DNA of 23,690 nt, from positions 1 to 23,690 of IMG/VR virus record IMGVR_UViG_3300040815_001820; one strand, given 5' to 3'. Under the pieces are notes generated by a model. That model was given only the letters and a program-made list of their open reading frames with translations. It was not told the DNA's origin and ran no database searches. Position 1 is the stretch's first letter; each line of letters opens with the position of its first letter. The translations under genes and the position numbers were made by a program. Positions 12,810 to 21,198 of the stretch are shown piece after piece. This DNA comes from a virus.

Positions 12810-15479
12810 TTGAGTTATGTAGACGCTTTTTTCGATCGAGGTCAAGATATCATTCGAGTTGTCGAAAGAAAAGATGGTAAAAGAGAATATCAAGAGTATA
12901 ATGCAAAATATACTTTTTATTACAAAGACGAACGGGGCAAGTATAAAAGTGTGTACGGTGATCCGCTAAGTCGTATTGTATGTAAGAATACAAAAGACTT
13001 CCGCAAAGAAGTTGCTATTAACAGAGATAAGACGCTTTTTGAAAGTGATATTAATCCAATCTTTCAGTGTTTGTCAGCAAATTATCTCAACCAAGATGCT
13101 CCTAAACTAAACATTGCGTTTTTCGATATTGAGACTGACTTTGATCCAGAGCGCGGCTTTGCTGATCCTGCAGATCCGTTTATGCCTATTACTTCTATAA
13201 GTATATACTTACAATGGCTAGAAACTATGATCTGCCTAGCAGTTCCGCCAAAGACACTTACAATGGAAGAAGCTGAAAAAGAACTAGAAGGCATTGAAAA
13301 CGTAATGCTGTTTGCTAAAGAAGGTGACATGATTGACACTTTCTTAACACTGATTGAAGATGCTGATATCTTAAGTGGATGGAACAGTGAAGGTTATGAT
13401 ATTCCGTACACTGTTAACAGAACAAGTCGTGTACTAAGCAAAGATGACACAAGACGTTTTTGTTTGTGGGGGCAGTTGCCTAAAAAACGTGAATATGAAA
13501 AGTATGGGAAGCAAGCGGTTACATTTGACCTAGTAGGTCGTGTACATTTAGATAGCTTAGAACTATATCGTAAGTACACATATGAAGAACGTCATACATA
13601 TCGATTAGATGCTATTGGTGAGATCGAAGTAGGCGAAAACAAGGTGCCATATGAAGGTACACTAGATCAGTTGTATAACAATGACTTCCGTAAGTTTATT
13701 GAATACAACATCCAAGATACTGCACTACTTGACAAGTTGGACAAGAAACTACGTTTTATTGACTTGAGTAATACTGTTGCACACGAAAACACTGTGCTAC
13801 TACAGACTACAATGGGCGCTGTTGCTGTTACAGAACAAGGTATTGTTAACGAAGCACATAATAGAGGTTTACAAGTTCCTAATAGACGTCCACGTGACGA
13901 TACAGAAAATACACAAGCTGCTGGTGCTTATGTTGCGTTTCCAAAGAAAGGTGTACATAAATGGGTTGCTAGTATGGACTTAAACAGTCTATATCCAAGT
14001 GTAATTCGTGCATTAAATATGGCTCCAGAGACTATTGTAGGACAAATACGTCCTGAGATATCTGAGGCCCGAGTACACGAAGACATGAATCTTAAGAAGA
14101 AAAGCTTTGCAGGTAGTTGGGAAGGACGTTTTAGTACTGAAGAATACGAAGCTGTAATGGAGAAACGCAAAGATATTTCGTTAACTGTTGACTGGGAAGA
14201 CGGACGTACAGATGTACTAAGTGGTGCCGAGTTGTATCAAGTTATTTTTGATAGTCACATGCCGTGGATGATTAGTGCTAATGGCACTATCTTTACAATG
14301 GAAAATGAAGGTGTTATTCCAGGACTACTAAAGCGTTGGTATGCTGAACGTAAAGACATGCAGAAGATGCTTAAGAAAGCAAAAGACGCAGGTAACAAGG
14401 CAGAGATCGAATACTGGGATAAACGACAGTTGGTTAAGAAAATTAACTTGAATAGTTTGTATGGTGCGATTCTCAACCCTGGTTGTAGATTCTTCGATAA
14501 ACGCATCGGACAATCTACTACACTGACTGGACGTACTATTGTTAAACATATGAGTGCCGAAGTTAATAAAACTATTACGGGCGAGTATAATCATGTAGGC
14601 GAAGCAATGATATATGGCGATACTGACTCTTGTTACTTTAGTGCCTGGCCAATACTTAAAGATGATGTTAACAATGGTAAACTTGAATGGTCTAAAGAAA
14701 AATGTATTATACTTATGGATCAAGTATGCGAACAGGCAAACACAACATTTCCAAAGTTTATGGCAGAAGCATTTCACTGTCCAAAAACCCGTAGTGATGT
14801 TATTGCAGCAGGTAGAGAAATTGTAGCACAAAGTGGATTGTATATTACTAAGAAACGTTATGCAGCACTAGTAATTGACAATGAAGGTTTTAGAACTGAC
14901 GATGACGGTGTAGGCAAAGTAAAAGCAATGGGTCTAGACTTGCGTAGATCAGATACACCTGTGTTTATGCAGGACTTCTTGAAAGAACTACTGCTAATGG
15001 TACTAACAGATGTTCCGCAACAACAAGTACTAGATCGTATTACAGAATTCCGCAAAGAATTTAGTGCAAGACCAGGTTGGGAGAAAGGTTCGCCTAAACG
15101 TGCAAACAAAGTTGGTCATTATCAGAGACTAGAAGAAAAACAAGGCAAGGCAAATATGCCCGGACATGTTCGTGCAAGTCTTAACTGGAATACACTAAAG
15201 CGTATGAACGGTGACAAGTACTCGCAAGAGATTGTAGATGGTATGAAAGTTATTGTTTGTAAACTAAAACAGAATCCGTTAGGATATACAAGTGTTGCTT
15301 ATCCTACAGATGAATTGCGCATTCCTGAATGGTTTAAAGAACTGCCGTTTGATGATGCGGCTATGGCAGAAACTATTATTGACAACAAACTAGACAACTT
15401 GATTGGTGTGCTTAACTATCCATTAGAGGATACTAAATCACACACTACATTTGGTAGTTTATTTGAATTTGGAGATTAA
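12810..15479 (+). CDS. 43: T4-type family B DNA polymerase
   Basis: This 889-residue replicative polymerase with 3'-5' proofreading is near the T4 gp43 length (898). The exonuclease domain carries FFDIETDFD (catalytic Asp106 and Glu108), GWNSEGYDIPY, and YNIQDTALLD. The polymerase domain has motif A DLNSLYPSVIR (from 390), motif B KKINLNSLYG (543-552) and motif C YGDTDS (602-607, with metal-binding Asp604 and Asp606). The C-terminus FGSLFEFGD resembles the gp43 tail that binds the sliding clamp, and a gp45-like clamp is encoded at 18574. Translation starts at TTG with a strong AGGAG site. The polymerase is probably co-transcribed with dsbA and the carbamoyltransferase; the next gene follows after one base. 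Confidence 0.97.
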   Translation: MSYVDAFFDRGQDIIRVVERKDGKREYQEYNAKYTFYYKDERGKYKSVYGDPLSRIVCKNTKDFRKEVAINRDKTLFESDINPIFQCLSANYLNQDAPKLNIAFFDIETDFDPERGFADPADPFMPITSISIYLQWLETMICLAVPPKTLTMEEAEKELEGIENVMLFAKEGDMIDTFLTLIEDADILSGWNSEGYDIPYTVNRTSRVLSKDDTRRFCLWGQLPKKREYEKYGKQAVTFDLVGRVHLDSLELYRKYTYEERHTYRLDAIGEIEVGENKVPYEGTLDQLYNNDFRKFIEYNIQDTALLDKLDKKLRFIDLSNTVAHENTVLLQTTMGAVAVTEQGIVNEAHNRGLQVPNRRPRDDTENTQAAGAYVAFPKKGVHKWVASMDLNSLYPSVIRALNMAPETIVGQIRPEISEARVHEDMNLKKKSFAGSWEGRFSTEEYEAVMEKRKDISLTVDWEDGRTDVLSGAELYQVIFDSHMPWMISANGTIFTMENEGVIPGLLKRWYAERKDMQKMLKKAKDAGNKAEIEYWDKRQLVKKINLNSLYGAILNPGCRFFDKRIGQSTTLTGRTIVKHMSAEVNKTITGEYNHVGEAMIYGDTDSCYFSAWPILKDDVNNGKLEWSKEKCIILMDQVCEQANTTFPKFMAEAFHCPKTRSDVIAAGREIVAQSGLYITKKRYAALVIDNEGFRTDDDGVGKVKAMGLDLRRSDTPVFMQDFLKELLLMVLTDVPQQQVLDRITEFRKEFSARPGWEKGSPKRANKVGHYQRLEEKQGKANMPGHVRASLNWNTLKRMNGDKYSQEIVDGMKVIVCKLKQNPLGYTSVAYPTDELRIPEWFKELPFDDAAMAETIIDNKLDNLIGVLNYPLEDTKSHTTFGSLFEFGD

Positions 15480-15480
15480 A

Positions 15481-15900
15481 ATGAAGATCGGTTTTACATG
15501 TTCAACCTTTGATTTATTACATGCTGGACATATACAAATGTTACGTGAAGCAAAAGAGCAATGTGATTATCTTATATGCGGATTACAAACAGATCCTAGT
15601 GTAGACAGGCCAGAAAAAAATCCACCAGTGCAGACTATTGTAGAAAGATACACACAGTTAAAAGGTGTAAGCTATGTAGATGAGATTATTCCATACGGCA
15701 CTGAACAAGACCTAAATGATATCTTGACAATGTACAATATTGATGTTAGAATATTAGGTGAAGAGTATCGTGAAAAGGATTTTACGGGCAAGGATATTTG
15801 CAAGAAGCGGGGTATCCAGCTACACTTTAATAAAAGAGATCACCGCTTCTCATCCAGTGACTTGCGTAAAAGAGTCACAGAAAGAGAAACAAATGGATAG
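15481..15900 (+). CDS. Cytidylyltransferase (glycerol-3-phosphate/TagD-like)
   Basis: This 139-residue single-domain nucleotidyltransferase carries HAGH at 14-17, the nucleotide-binding HxGH motif, and a FSSSDLRKR element matching the family's ISSTxxR. It also has the family region TDPSVDRPEKNPPVQT followed by ERYTQLKGVSYVDEIIPYGT. Size and pattern match glycerol-3-phosphate cytidylyltransferase (TagD) and related sugar-phosphate cytidylyltransferases, which make CDP-activated alcohols or sugars. The substrate is not certain. GGAG 6 bases upstream, at the end of gene 43, supports ATG 15481 rather than an earlier in-frame start at 15451. With the PMM-like, UGDH-like and SDR genes downstream it opens a sugar-activation cassette. 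Confidence 0.9.
   Translation: MKIGFTCSTFDLLHAGHIQMLREAKEQCDYLICGLQTDPSVDRPEKNPPVQTIVERYTQLKGVSYVDEIIPYGTEQDLNDILTMYNIDVRILGEEYREKDFTGKDICKKRGIQLHFNKRDHRFSSSDLRKRVTERETNG
15724..15752 (+). promoter_or_regulatory. Possible intragenic sigma-70 promoter
   Basis: TTGACA (15724-15729), a 17-base spacer and TAGAAT (15747-15752) sit inside the cytidylyltransferase gene, about 140 bases before the small genes from 15893. The -10 has one mismatch to TATAAT. The spacing equals that of the three stronger promoters here, but the site is fully within coding sequence and may be chance. Confidence 0.3.
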
Positions 15901-16033
15901 GCAAACTGACCCTACTGCACGTGAGTTAAGAAAAATTTTTGTAGAAAATCAACTAGAATTTTTTGTTAAAGAAGAAAATGAAGGTGTTATCAAAGTACAC
16001 TTTATAATAAACACTGACAAAAAGGATATATAA
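15893..16033 (+). CDS. Small hypothetical protein, 46 residues
   Basis: A 46-residue ORF starts inside the end of the cytidylyltransferase gene (8-base overlap) and ends directly before the next ATG. The product has a charged helix (DPTARELRKIFVENQLEFFV) and a beta-like end (EGVIKVHFIINTD). No Cys or membrane segment. An AGAG at 15881-15884 is a weak ribosome site. The evidence that it is a gene is its tight fit in a compact run of small ORFs; no family is recognised. Confidence 0.6.
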   Translation: MDRQTDPTARELRKIFVENQLEFFVKEENEGVIKVHFIINTDKKDI

Positions 16034-16213
16034 ATGACTGACGGACCTTTTAAGAACGCATTTGATGCAGACATAGACGGCGTGATTCGACGTGAGATTG
16101 TAACCTATCGTATGCGTAACGGTATAATGATTAAAGAAAGCGCATGTCGCGATTATTATACAAGTGGCGATTATCACGATAGTGAAAGCACACAGCCACT
16201 AGTGGAGAGATAA
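16034..16213 (+). CDS. Small conserved-looking phage protein, 59 residues
   Basis: A 60-codon ORF begins immediately after the previous stop (TAAATG) and ends one base before the next ATG. The central pattern VTYRMRNGIMIKESACRDYY followed by SGDYHDSE resembles short hypothetical proteins I recall from marine T4-like phages. It is a mixed-charge soluble protein with a single Cys. AAAGGATATATAA just upstream supplies an AAGGA ribosome site, 9 bases before the ATG. Function is unknown. Confidence 0.65.
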   Translation: MTDGPFKNAFDADIDGVIRREIVTYRMRNGIMIKESACRDYYTSGDYHDSESTQPLVER

Positions 16214-16214
16214 T

Positions 16215-16373
16215 ATGTGGACACTTTGGATCGTAAGTAGTGTAATTTATAGCACAGAACCTAAATACACTCGTTATGAAGAGTTTGAAACTGCTATGAG
16301 CTGTCATATTGAACAAGCTGTACTAGAAACAGAATTTATACAAAACGAAAAGGCATTTTGCATAAATGAATAA
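16215..16373 (+). CDS. Small protein with hydrophobic N-terminus, 52 residues
   Basis: A 53-codon ORF with GGAGAG 5 to 10 bases upstream of the ATG (within 16204-16209). The start MWTLWIVSSVIYS is hydrophobic but too short for a confident membrane helix and may be a buried strand; the rest is acidic and helical with two Cys (30 and 49). It overlaps the PMM-like gene by 8 bases. The pattern resembles tiny hypothetical proteins of marine phages; no function is known. Confidence 0.62.
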   Translation: MWTLWIVSSVIYSTEPKYTRYEEFETAMSCHIEQAVLETEFIQNEKAFCINE

Positions 16374-17064
16374 ATTTATTTTTGATGTGGACGGTACACT
16401 TACTCCTAGTAGAGGATTAATGGATGCAGAATTTAAGTCTTACTTTTTTAAAGTTATAGAACAGTTTGATGTGTTTCTTGTAACAGGAAGCGATTATGCT
16501 AAAACAGTAGAACAATGTGGTCAAGATATTTGTGAGTCAGTAAATGCAGTATATAATTGTAGCGGAAGTGAAAAGTGGATATCAGGAGAATGTGTAGTAA
16601 CTACTGAATGGATGATGGAACGGAAGCCGTTTCAATGGTTAGAAAAAAGACTAGAATATAGTAAATTTCCGTTGCGTACTGGAAATCATTACGAACACAG
16701 AACTGGCATGATGAACTTTAGTATTGTGGGGAGAAATGCAAATAAAAAACAAAGACAACAATATGTAGAATGGGATACTAAAGTAGGTGAACGAAATCTA
16801 ATTGCAGATAAGTTTAACGAATTTTGGTTAGACCTTGAAGCAAGGCCAGGTGGTGAAACAGGAATTGATATAGGTCCAAAAGGTTCTAATAAATCTCAAA
16901 TATTAAAAGATTTTAATCAAACTGATAATTTAATCTTTTTTGGAGATCGTATGGACGAACAAGGTAACGATTTTCCACTATCTGATGCTATTGTACATGG
17001 AGTAAATCATCATGTAAGTGATTGGCAAGATACAATGAAGATACTACAGGAGAATTATTTATGA
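16366..17064 (+). CDS. Phosphomannomutase-like HAD-superfamily protein
   Basis: This 232-residue protein resembles the eukaryotic-type phosphomannomutase (HAD subfamily IIB), about 15 residues shorter. HAD motif I is DVDGT at 7-11 with catalytic Asp7 and Asp9; VTGSD gives motif II. The cap carries NFSIVGRNA (117-125), close to the PMM signature NVSPIGRN, and the end has FFGDRMDEQGND (191-202), matching PMM's FFGDKT...GGND metal site. PMM turns mannose-6-phosphate into mannose-1-phosphate for GDP-mannose; a general sugar phosphatase is the main alternative. The start overlaps the tiny ORF before it by 8 bases and the stop overlaps the UGDH-like start (ATGA). Family reading is firm, exact substrate inferred. 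Confidence 0.85.
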   Translation: MNKFIFDVDGTLTPSRGLMDAEFKSYFFKVIEQFDVFLVTGSDYAKTVEQCGQDICESVNAVYNCSGSEKWISGECVVTTEWMMERKPFQWLEKRLEYSKFPLRTGNHYEHRTGMMNFSIVGRNANKKQRQQYVEWDTKVGERNLIADKFNEFWLDLEARPGGETGIDIGPKGSNKSQILKDFNQTDNLIFFGDRMDEQGNDFPLSDAIVHGVNHHVSDWQDTMKILQENYL

Positions 17065-17816
17065 AACTAGGAATTGCAGGATATGGATTTGTAGGCAAAG
17101 CACATCATGAATTTTTTAAAAATTATAACGATGTAGTAATTACTGATCCAGCATATGATAATTTATTAGATAAATTTCCTACAGATGTATCAGCTATAAT
17201 AATATGTGTTGCAACTCCGCAAGACAAAGATGGAAGTTGTTATGTACAAAATATATTAGATGTAATTGAGAAATCACCAAATGTACCTTTCTTAATTAAA
17301 TCAACATTAAGCTTAGAAGGTTGGAATAAAATTAAAGAACATTATCCAAATGCAAGTCTAACATTTTCTCCAGAATTTTTAAGAGCAGAAACTGCTGTGA
17401 ATGACTTTTTAAAGACAAAAGTATTTTTACTAGGAGGTGACGACATAGGCTTTTGGAAGACAATTTTTGCAAACACGAATAAAGATTTACAATTTGAAGA
17501 ATACAGTGCCGAAGAACTTATACTAACAAAATATGTTAGAAATAGTTTTTTAGCATTAAAAGTAGCATTTTTTAATCAAATATACGATTTGTGTCAGGCA
17601 TCTAATATTGATTATAATAACGTTACTAAAGGTGTAACACAAGATAATAGAATAGGTAGTAGTCATACTACAATCACTGAGCAACGAGGTTTTGGAGGAC
17701 ACTGTTTTCCAAAAGACACAAGTGCTATTTGTTATACAGCAAATAATAAATATGGAGTAAATTTGAGTATATTAGAAAAAGCAATAGAATATAATACTCA
17801 AATAAGAAAAAAATAA
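17061..17816 (+). CDS. UDP-glucose 6-dehydrogenase-like protein lacking the UDP-binding domain
   Basis: This 251-residue protein matches the first two thirds of the UDP-glucose/GDP-mannose dehydrogenase family. The Rossmann motif GYGFVG is at 7-12, followed by VATPQDKDGS, SPEFLRAE, the central helix region LTKYVRNSFLALKVAFFNQ and the catalytic-Cys motif GFGGHCFPKD with Cys215. Family members run about 390-450 residues; this one stops about 35 residues after the Cys and lacks the C-terminal UDP-sugar-binding domain. The next gene is an unrelated SDR, so the missing part is not split off beside it. AGGAG at 17048-17052, 8 bases before ATG 17061, supports the start over an upstream in-frame codon at 17022. 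It may oxidise another substrate or need a partner. Confidence 0.88.
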   Translation: MKLGIAGYGFVGKAHHEFFKNYNDVVITDPAYDNLLDKFPTDVSAIIICVATPQDKDGSCYVQNILDVIEKSPNVPFLIKSTLSLEGWNKIKEHYPNASLTFSPEFLRAETAVNDFLKTKVFLLGGDDIGFWKTIFANTNKDLQFEEYSAEELILTKYVRNSFLALKVAFFNQIYDLCQASNIDYNNVTKGVTQDNRIGSSHTTITEQRGFGGHCFPKDTSAICYTANNKYGVNLSILEKAIEYNTQIRKK

Positions 17817-18577
17817 TGAAAATTTTATTAACTGGACATCGAGGATTTATCGGTAGTGCATTATTAGAACGACTTCGTAAAAATAATCAAGTAATCGGTT
17901 TTGATCTAAAAGACAGTGCAGACCAAGATTTATTAACTTGTGACTTTAGAGAAGAGTTTGATTTAATTATACATCTCGCAGGTAAAAGCGGTGTACGTGA
18001 AAGTTTGAAAGACCCTGCAGGATATTGGAACAACAACGTAGAAGCAAGCAGACGCTTGTTTGAACGCTATCCTGATACACGTATACTATATGCGAGCAGT
18101 TCGAGTGCTTACGAGCCCGATTTGAACCCTTATGCAGCATCTAAGTACATACTAGAAGAACTAGCATCACGTTATCCTGACACACTAGGCATGCGTTTCC
18201 ATACAGTTTATAGTGACAGTTGTCCTAGAGAGAATATGTTCTTTAACAAACTACGCAACGGTACACTAGAATATACAACTAGGCACTACAGAGATTTTAT
18301 TCATTTAGAAGATATATTAGATGCAATTGAAGTCTTAATAGCAAAAGAACATGTCAATGGTATAGTTGACATAGGTACGGGGCATCCAGTTAGGATCCAA
18401 GACCTAGCACCGGACTTGCCAGTGCGTCTAAATACCCCGGGAGAGCGGAACTGGACTTGTGCTAATATGGAAAAAATTCGAGCATTAGGCTTCGAACCTA
18501 AATACACAATAGAAAAGTTCTTGACAAACACCGATTTAGGTAATATAATAAAACTACACAATGGAGAAACAGTATGA
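17816..18577 (+). CDS. NAD-dependent sugar epimerase/dehydratase (extended SDR)
   Basis: This 253-residue protein has the extended-SDR layout: GHRGFIG (7-13) as the NAD-binding GxxGxxG, HLAGKSGV after the third strand, a Ser-rich YASSSSAYE stretch and the catalytic YAASK at 106-110. RDFIHLEDILDAI and GIVDIGTGHPV are typical of the NDP-sugar epimerase/dehydratase family. At 253 residues it is shorter than GalE-type enzymes (about 310-340), mainly in the substrate-binding part. Reaction and sugar cannot be named. It begins on the last base of the UGDH-like gene (TAATG) and completes the sugar cassette. A consensus promoter for the following clamp gene is embedded in its last 60 bases. Confidence 0.9.
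   Translation: MKILLTGHRGFIGSALLERLRKNNQVIGFDLKDSADQDLLTCDFREEFDLIIHLAGKSGVRESLKDPAGYWNNNVEASRRLFERYPDTRILYASSSSAYEPDLNPYAASKYILEELASRYPDTLGMRFHTVYSDSCPRENMFFNKLRNGTLEYTTRHYRDFIHLEDILDAIEVLIAKEHVNGIVDIGTGHPVRIQDLAPDLPVRLNTPGERNWTCANMEKIRALGFEPKYTIEKFLTNTDLGNIIKLHNGETV
18521..18549 (+). promoter_or_regulatory. Perfect-consensus sigma-70 promoter for the sliding clamp
   Basis: TTGACA (18521-18526), 17 bases, TATAAT (18544-18549): both hexamers and the spacing are ideal. The start site would be near 18556, with GGAG at 18563-18566 and the clamp ATG at 18574, a leader of about 18 bases. It lies within the 3' end of the SDR gene yet is ideally placed for the clamp, so I regard it as a genuine early promoter. 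Confidence 0.82.
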
Positions 18578-19308
18578 AAGACATCCTACAAGATATTGTA
18601 GCACACACGCACTCGCTAGGCTTTTTAAGTATTGTAAAAGTTTCAGGCGAAAACGAAACAACAATTGATTCAATGGCAGAAGATCGTTCTGTTATTTTGA
18701 GTGCAACAACAAACCATAAAATTGCAGATGGTACATTTGGTATGCCTAACTTAGAAAAGTTAGCATTACATTTGAAAAATCCAGAGTATCAAAAAGATGC
18801 TAAGATTGAAGTAGTACAAGCAGATCGTAACGGCGAAACTATTCCAACACACATTCATTTTGAGAACAACGCTGGTGATTTCCAAAATGATTATCGCTTT
18901 ATGAACAAAGCAATTATCGAAGAGAAATTAAAGACTGTAAAGTTTAAAGGTGCAAGTTGGAATGTGAGTATTAATCCGAGCATCGGTGCTATCGGACGTA
19001 TGAAGTTGCAAAGTGCAGCACATTCAGAAGAACCTACGTTTAATGTAACAACTGCTGAAACAGGCGGAGTAACTGATCTTGTGTTTAGTTTTGGTGACGC
19101 AAGTACACACGCAGGTAAATTTGTATTCGAGGCTGCTGTAGAAGGCAATCTAGCTCACACATGGAGTTGGCCAGTATCACAAGTGCAAGCAATTCTTGGA
19201 TTAAGTGGTGATAAAACCATGAGTATTTCAGATCAAGGAGCAATGCAAATTAGTGTTGATAGTGGTATGGCAACTTATGACTATATTCTGCCTGCACAGA
19301 GTAAGTAA
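18574..19308 (+). CDS. 45: Sliding clamp, gp45-like
   Basis: The 244-residue protein is close in length to T4 gp45 (228). Its pattern matches the clamp form I know from marine and vibrio T4-like phages: FGMPNLEKLALHL early, then IHFENNAGDFQNDYRFMNKA, LKTVKFKGASWNV, a FVFEAAVEGNLAHTWSWPVS strand-helix block and the ending MSISDQGAMQISVDSGMATY. The clamp is a ring-shaped trimer that tethers the polymerase to DNA and, in T4, also activates late transcription. Start at the ATGA overlap with the SDR gene has GGAG 7 bases upstream and its own consensus promoter. The loader genes 44/62 are not in the window. Identity rests on pattern, with no catalytic motif to confirm. Confidence 0.82.
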   Translation: MKDILQDIVAHTHSLGFLSIVKVSGENETTIDSMAEDRSVILSATTNHKIADGTFGMPNLEKLALHLKNPEYQKDAKIEVVQADRNGETIPTHIHFENNAGDFQNDYRFMNKAIIEEKLKTVKFKGASWNVSINPSIGAIGRMKLQSAAHSEEPTFNVTTAETGGVTDLVFSFGDASTHAGKFVFEAAVEGNLAHTWSWPVSQVQAILGLSGDKTMSISDQGAMQISVDSGMATYDYILPAQSK

Positions 19309-19311
19309 TTT

Positions 19312-19668
19312 ATGACATCAGATCAAATAATATTTGCAATATTAAGTTGGCTAGCGTTAACTAGTTTCATTTATACTGTTACTGGTTGGCGCAATATTAT
19401 AGAATGTTACAAACTTTGGTTTACTAAAGCGTATTGGACAAACTATAATATTATTGAAGCAGCTAGCTGGATTGCTAAAGCTATTATTATCATTCCGGCA
19501 CTTATATTTGGCATTAATATTTGGCAACTATATTTTATTGCACTTTTTACTAGTCTATCTCTTATATGGGCAAGTAATAAAAAACTTTTACCTACACTCG
19601 TTGGCTTTAACACTTTGTGGATTTGGTTAAGTATGATGGTAATTTCACAGAATTTAATAGGAAATTAA
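19312..19668 (+). CDS. Multi-pass membrane protein, function unknown
   Basis: This 118-residue hydrophobic protein has about four predicted membrane helices, near residues 5-24, 51-69, 71-87 and 93-112, with a Trp/Tyr-rich loop between the first two. No conserved catalytic motif, Cys pair or signal cleavage site is seen and I do not recognise the family. It lies between the clamp and the TGT-like gene, three bases after the clamp stop, so it is probably on the clamp transcript. Possible roles include a nutrient or superinfection-related membrane factor; the sequence does not distinguish them. No strong ribosome site is visible (AGTAAT before the ATG). Confidence 0.75.
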   Translation: MTSDQIIFAILSWLALTSFIYTVTGWRNIIECYKLWFTKAYWTNYNIIEAASWIAKAIIIIPALIFGINIWQLYFIALFTSLSLIWASNKKLLPTLVGFNTLWIWLSMMVISQNLIGN

Positions 19669-21198
19669 ATGAATAGAGATTTAACTACTACACAAAAAGA
19701 TTATGCTGTTTTCCTACCTGCGCTAAGTGGTTTTTATGCTACTTACGTAGGTAAACAGCGTTACGACGAATATGTACTTAAAGATAGAATGCCTAGTAAC
19801 TTTCCAAACAGTTGCGAAAGTTTAAATTATCTTAATCCTGATCAAGGACTATTTAATTATCACTGGACATTGTACTCTGCAGGACACGCTGAACTAGATG
19901 TCAATAAACACGCTCCTAAAGAAGATATGGTTCGTAACAGAGATAGGAACAACAGTTGGATACTTGGAGACTCAGGTGGTTTCCAAATTGGTAAAGGCGT
20001 TTGGGAAGGTAACTGGAAAGATCCTAGTTGTCCTAAAGCACAGAAAAAACGTGAGCAAGTTCTTACATGGATGGATGCTTATATGGACTACGGAATGATC
20101 CTTGATATCCCAGCCTGGGTAGCACGTTCGCCTGAAGGACAGAAAGCAACTGGTATTAGTAGTTATATGGAAGCAGTTGAAGGTACTTACATTAACAACG
20201 ACTGGTTTATTCGTAACCGTAATGGTAACTGTAAATTCCTAAATGTTTTACAAGGTGAAAATCATGCTGATGCAGAAGATTGGTATCAACGTATGAAACA
20301 ATATAGTGATCCTAAGAAATATCCAAACGAACACTTTAATGGGTGGTCAATGGGTGGACAGAATATGTGTGATGTACACTTAGTTTTAAAAAGAATTATT
20401 TCTCTTCGTTATGACGGATTATTAGAAAAAGGTGTGCAAGACTTTATGCACTTCTTGGGTACCTCTAAATTAGAATGGGCTACGTTGTTAACTGACATAC
20501 AACGAGCTGTTAGGAAACATCATAATGAAAACTTTACTGCCACATTTGACTGTGCTAGTCCTTTCCTCGCAACCGCTAATGGACAGATATACATACAGAA
20601 TGAAACAGAGGATCGCTCGAAATGGACATATCGAATGGTGCCATCCGTTGACGATAAGAAATATGCTACAGACAACCGTGGATTTAGAGACACTGTTATA
20701 TCAGATGGGGTATTTAAAAACTTTGAAGACTCACCGATTACAGATGGACTCAAAGTATCAGACATTTGTACATATGCTCCCGGAGATCTAAATAAAATAG
20801 GCAAAGAAGGAAAGACATCATGGGATAGTTTTAGTTATGCTATTCAAATGGGTCACAATGTATGGAGTCATATTAATGCTGTACAAGAAGCTAATAGACA
20901 ATACGACAACGGTATTGTGCCTAGAATGCTTGTACAAGAAAAACATGACAGACTTTATTTTAGAGATGTTGTAGATGAAATTTTTGCCACTGACGATAAA
21001 GAAAAAGCATTAAAGTTAGTCGACGAGCATAGTCGATTTTGGATGGCTATACCTGGTACAAGAGGTGCGATAGGTAAAAAGACTGTAAATGCAAGTACAT
21101 ACTTTGGAGCACTATTTGACGTAAAAGAAACTAAAGACACTGACGGAAAAGAACTAGACGAAACTAAATTAGAGGAACTTGAGGATGAGCAACTTTGA
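19669..21198 (+). CDS. tRNA-guanine transglycosylase / DpdA-like protein
   Basis: This 509-residue protein carries landmarks of the TGT fold: DSGGFQ at 101-106 (binding-pocket motif of TGT), FLNVLQGEN, GWSMGGQ at 225-231 in the place of TGT's GGLAVGE, HFLGTS, and FDC at 293-295, where TGT has its nucleophilic Asp (here Asp294). It lacks the CxCxxC zinc site near the C-terminus of bacterial TGT. Divergent TGT relatives in phages, called DpdA, insert 7-deazaguanine bases into DNA. DNA modification is therefore likelier than tRNA modification, but this is inference. The 70 or so C-terminal residues are acidic and extra. The stop overlaps the DUF465-like gene by 14 bases. A QueD-like protein is encoded 0.7 kb downstream. 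Confidence 0.72.
   Translation: MNRDLTTTQKDYAVFLPALSGFYATYVGKQRYDEYVLKDRMPSNFPNSCESLNYLNPDQGLFNYHWTLYSAGHAELDVNKHAPKEDMVRNRDRNNSWILGDSGGFQIGKGVWEGNWKDPSCPKAQKKREQVLTWMDAYMDYGMILDIPAWVARSPEGQKATGISSYMEAVEGTYINNDWFIRNRNGNCKFLNVLQGENHADAEDWYQRMKQYSDPKKYPNEHFNGWSMGGQNMCDVHLVLKRIISLRYDGLLEKGVQDFMHFLGTSKLEWATLLTDIQRAVRKHHNENFTATFDCASPFLATANGQIYIQNETEDRSKWTYRMVPSVDDKKYATDNRGFRDTVISDGVFKNFEDSPITDGLKVSDICTYAPGDLNKIGKEGKTSWDSFSYAIQMGHNVWSHINAVQEANRQYDNGIVPRMLVQEKHDRLYFRDVVDEIFATDDKEKALKLVDEHSRFWMAIPGTRGAIGKKTVNASTYFGALFDVKETKDTDGKELDETKLEELEDEQL

Noticed and set aside
13777-13983. Extra + strand ORFs inside gene 43 (also 14614-14826) and inside the TGT-like gene (19898-20098, 20525-20791)
   Set aside because: They are alternative frames within strongly conserved enzyme regions, with no recognisable pattern of their own.
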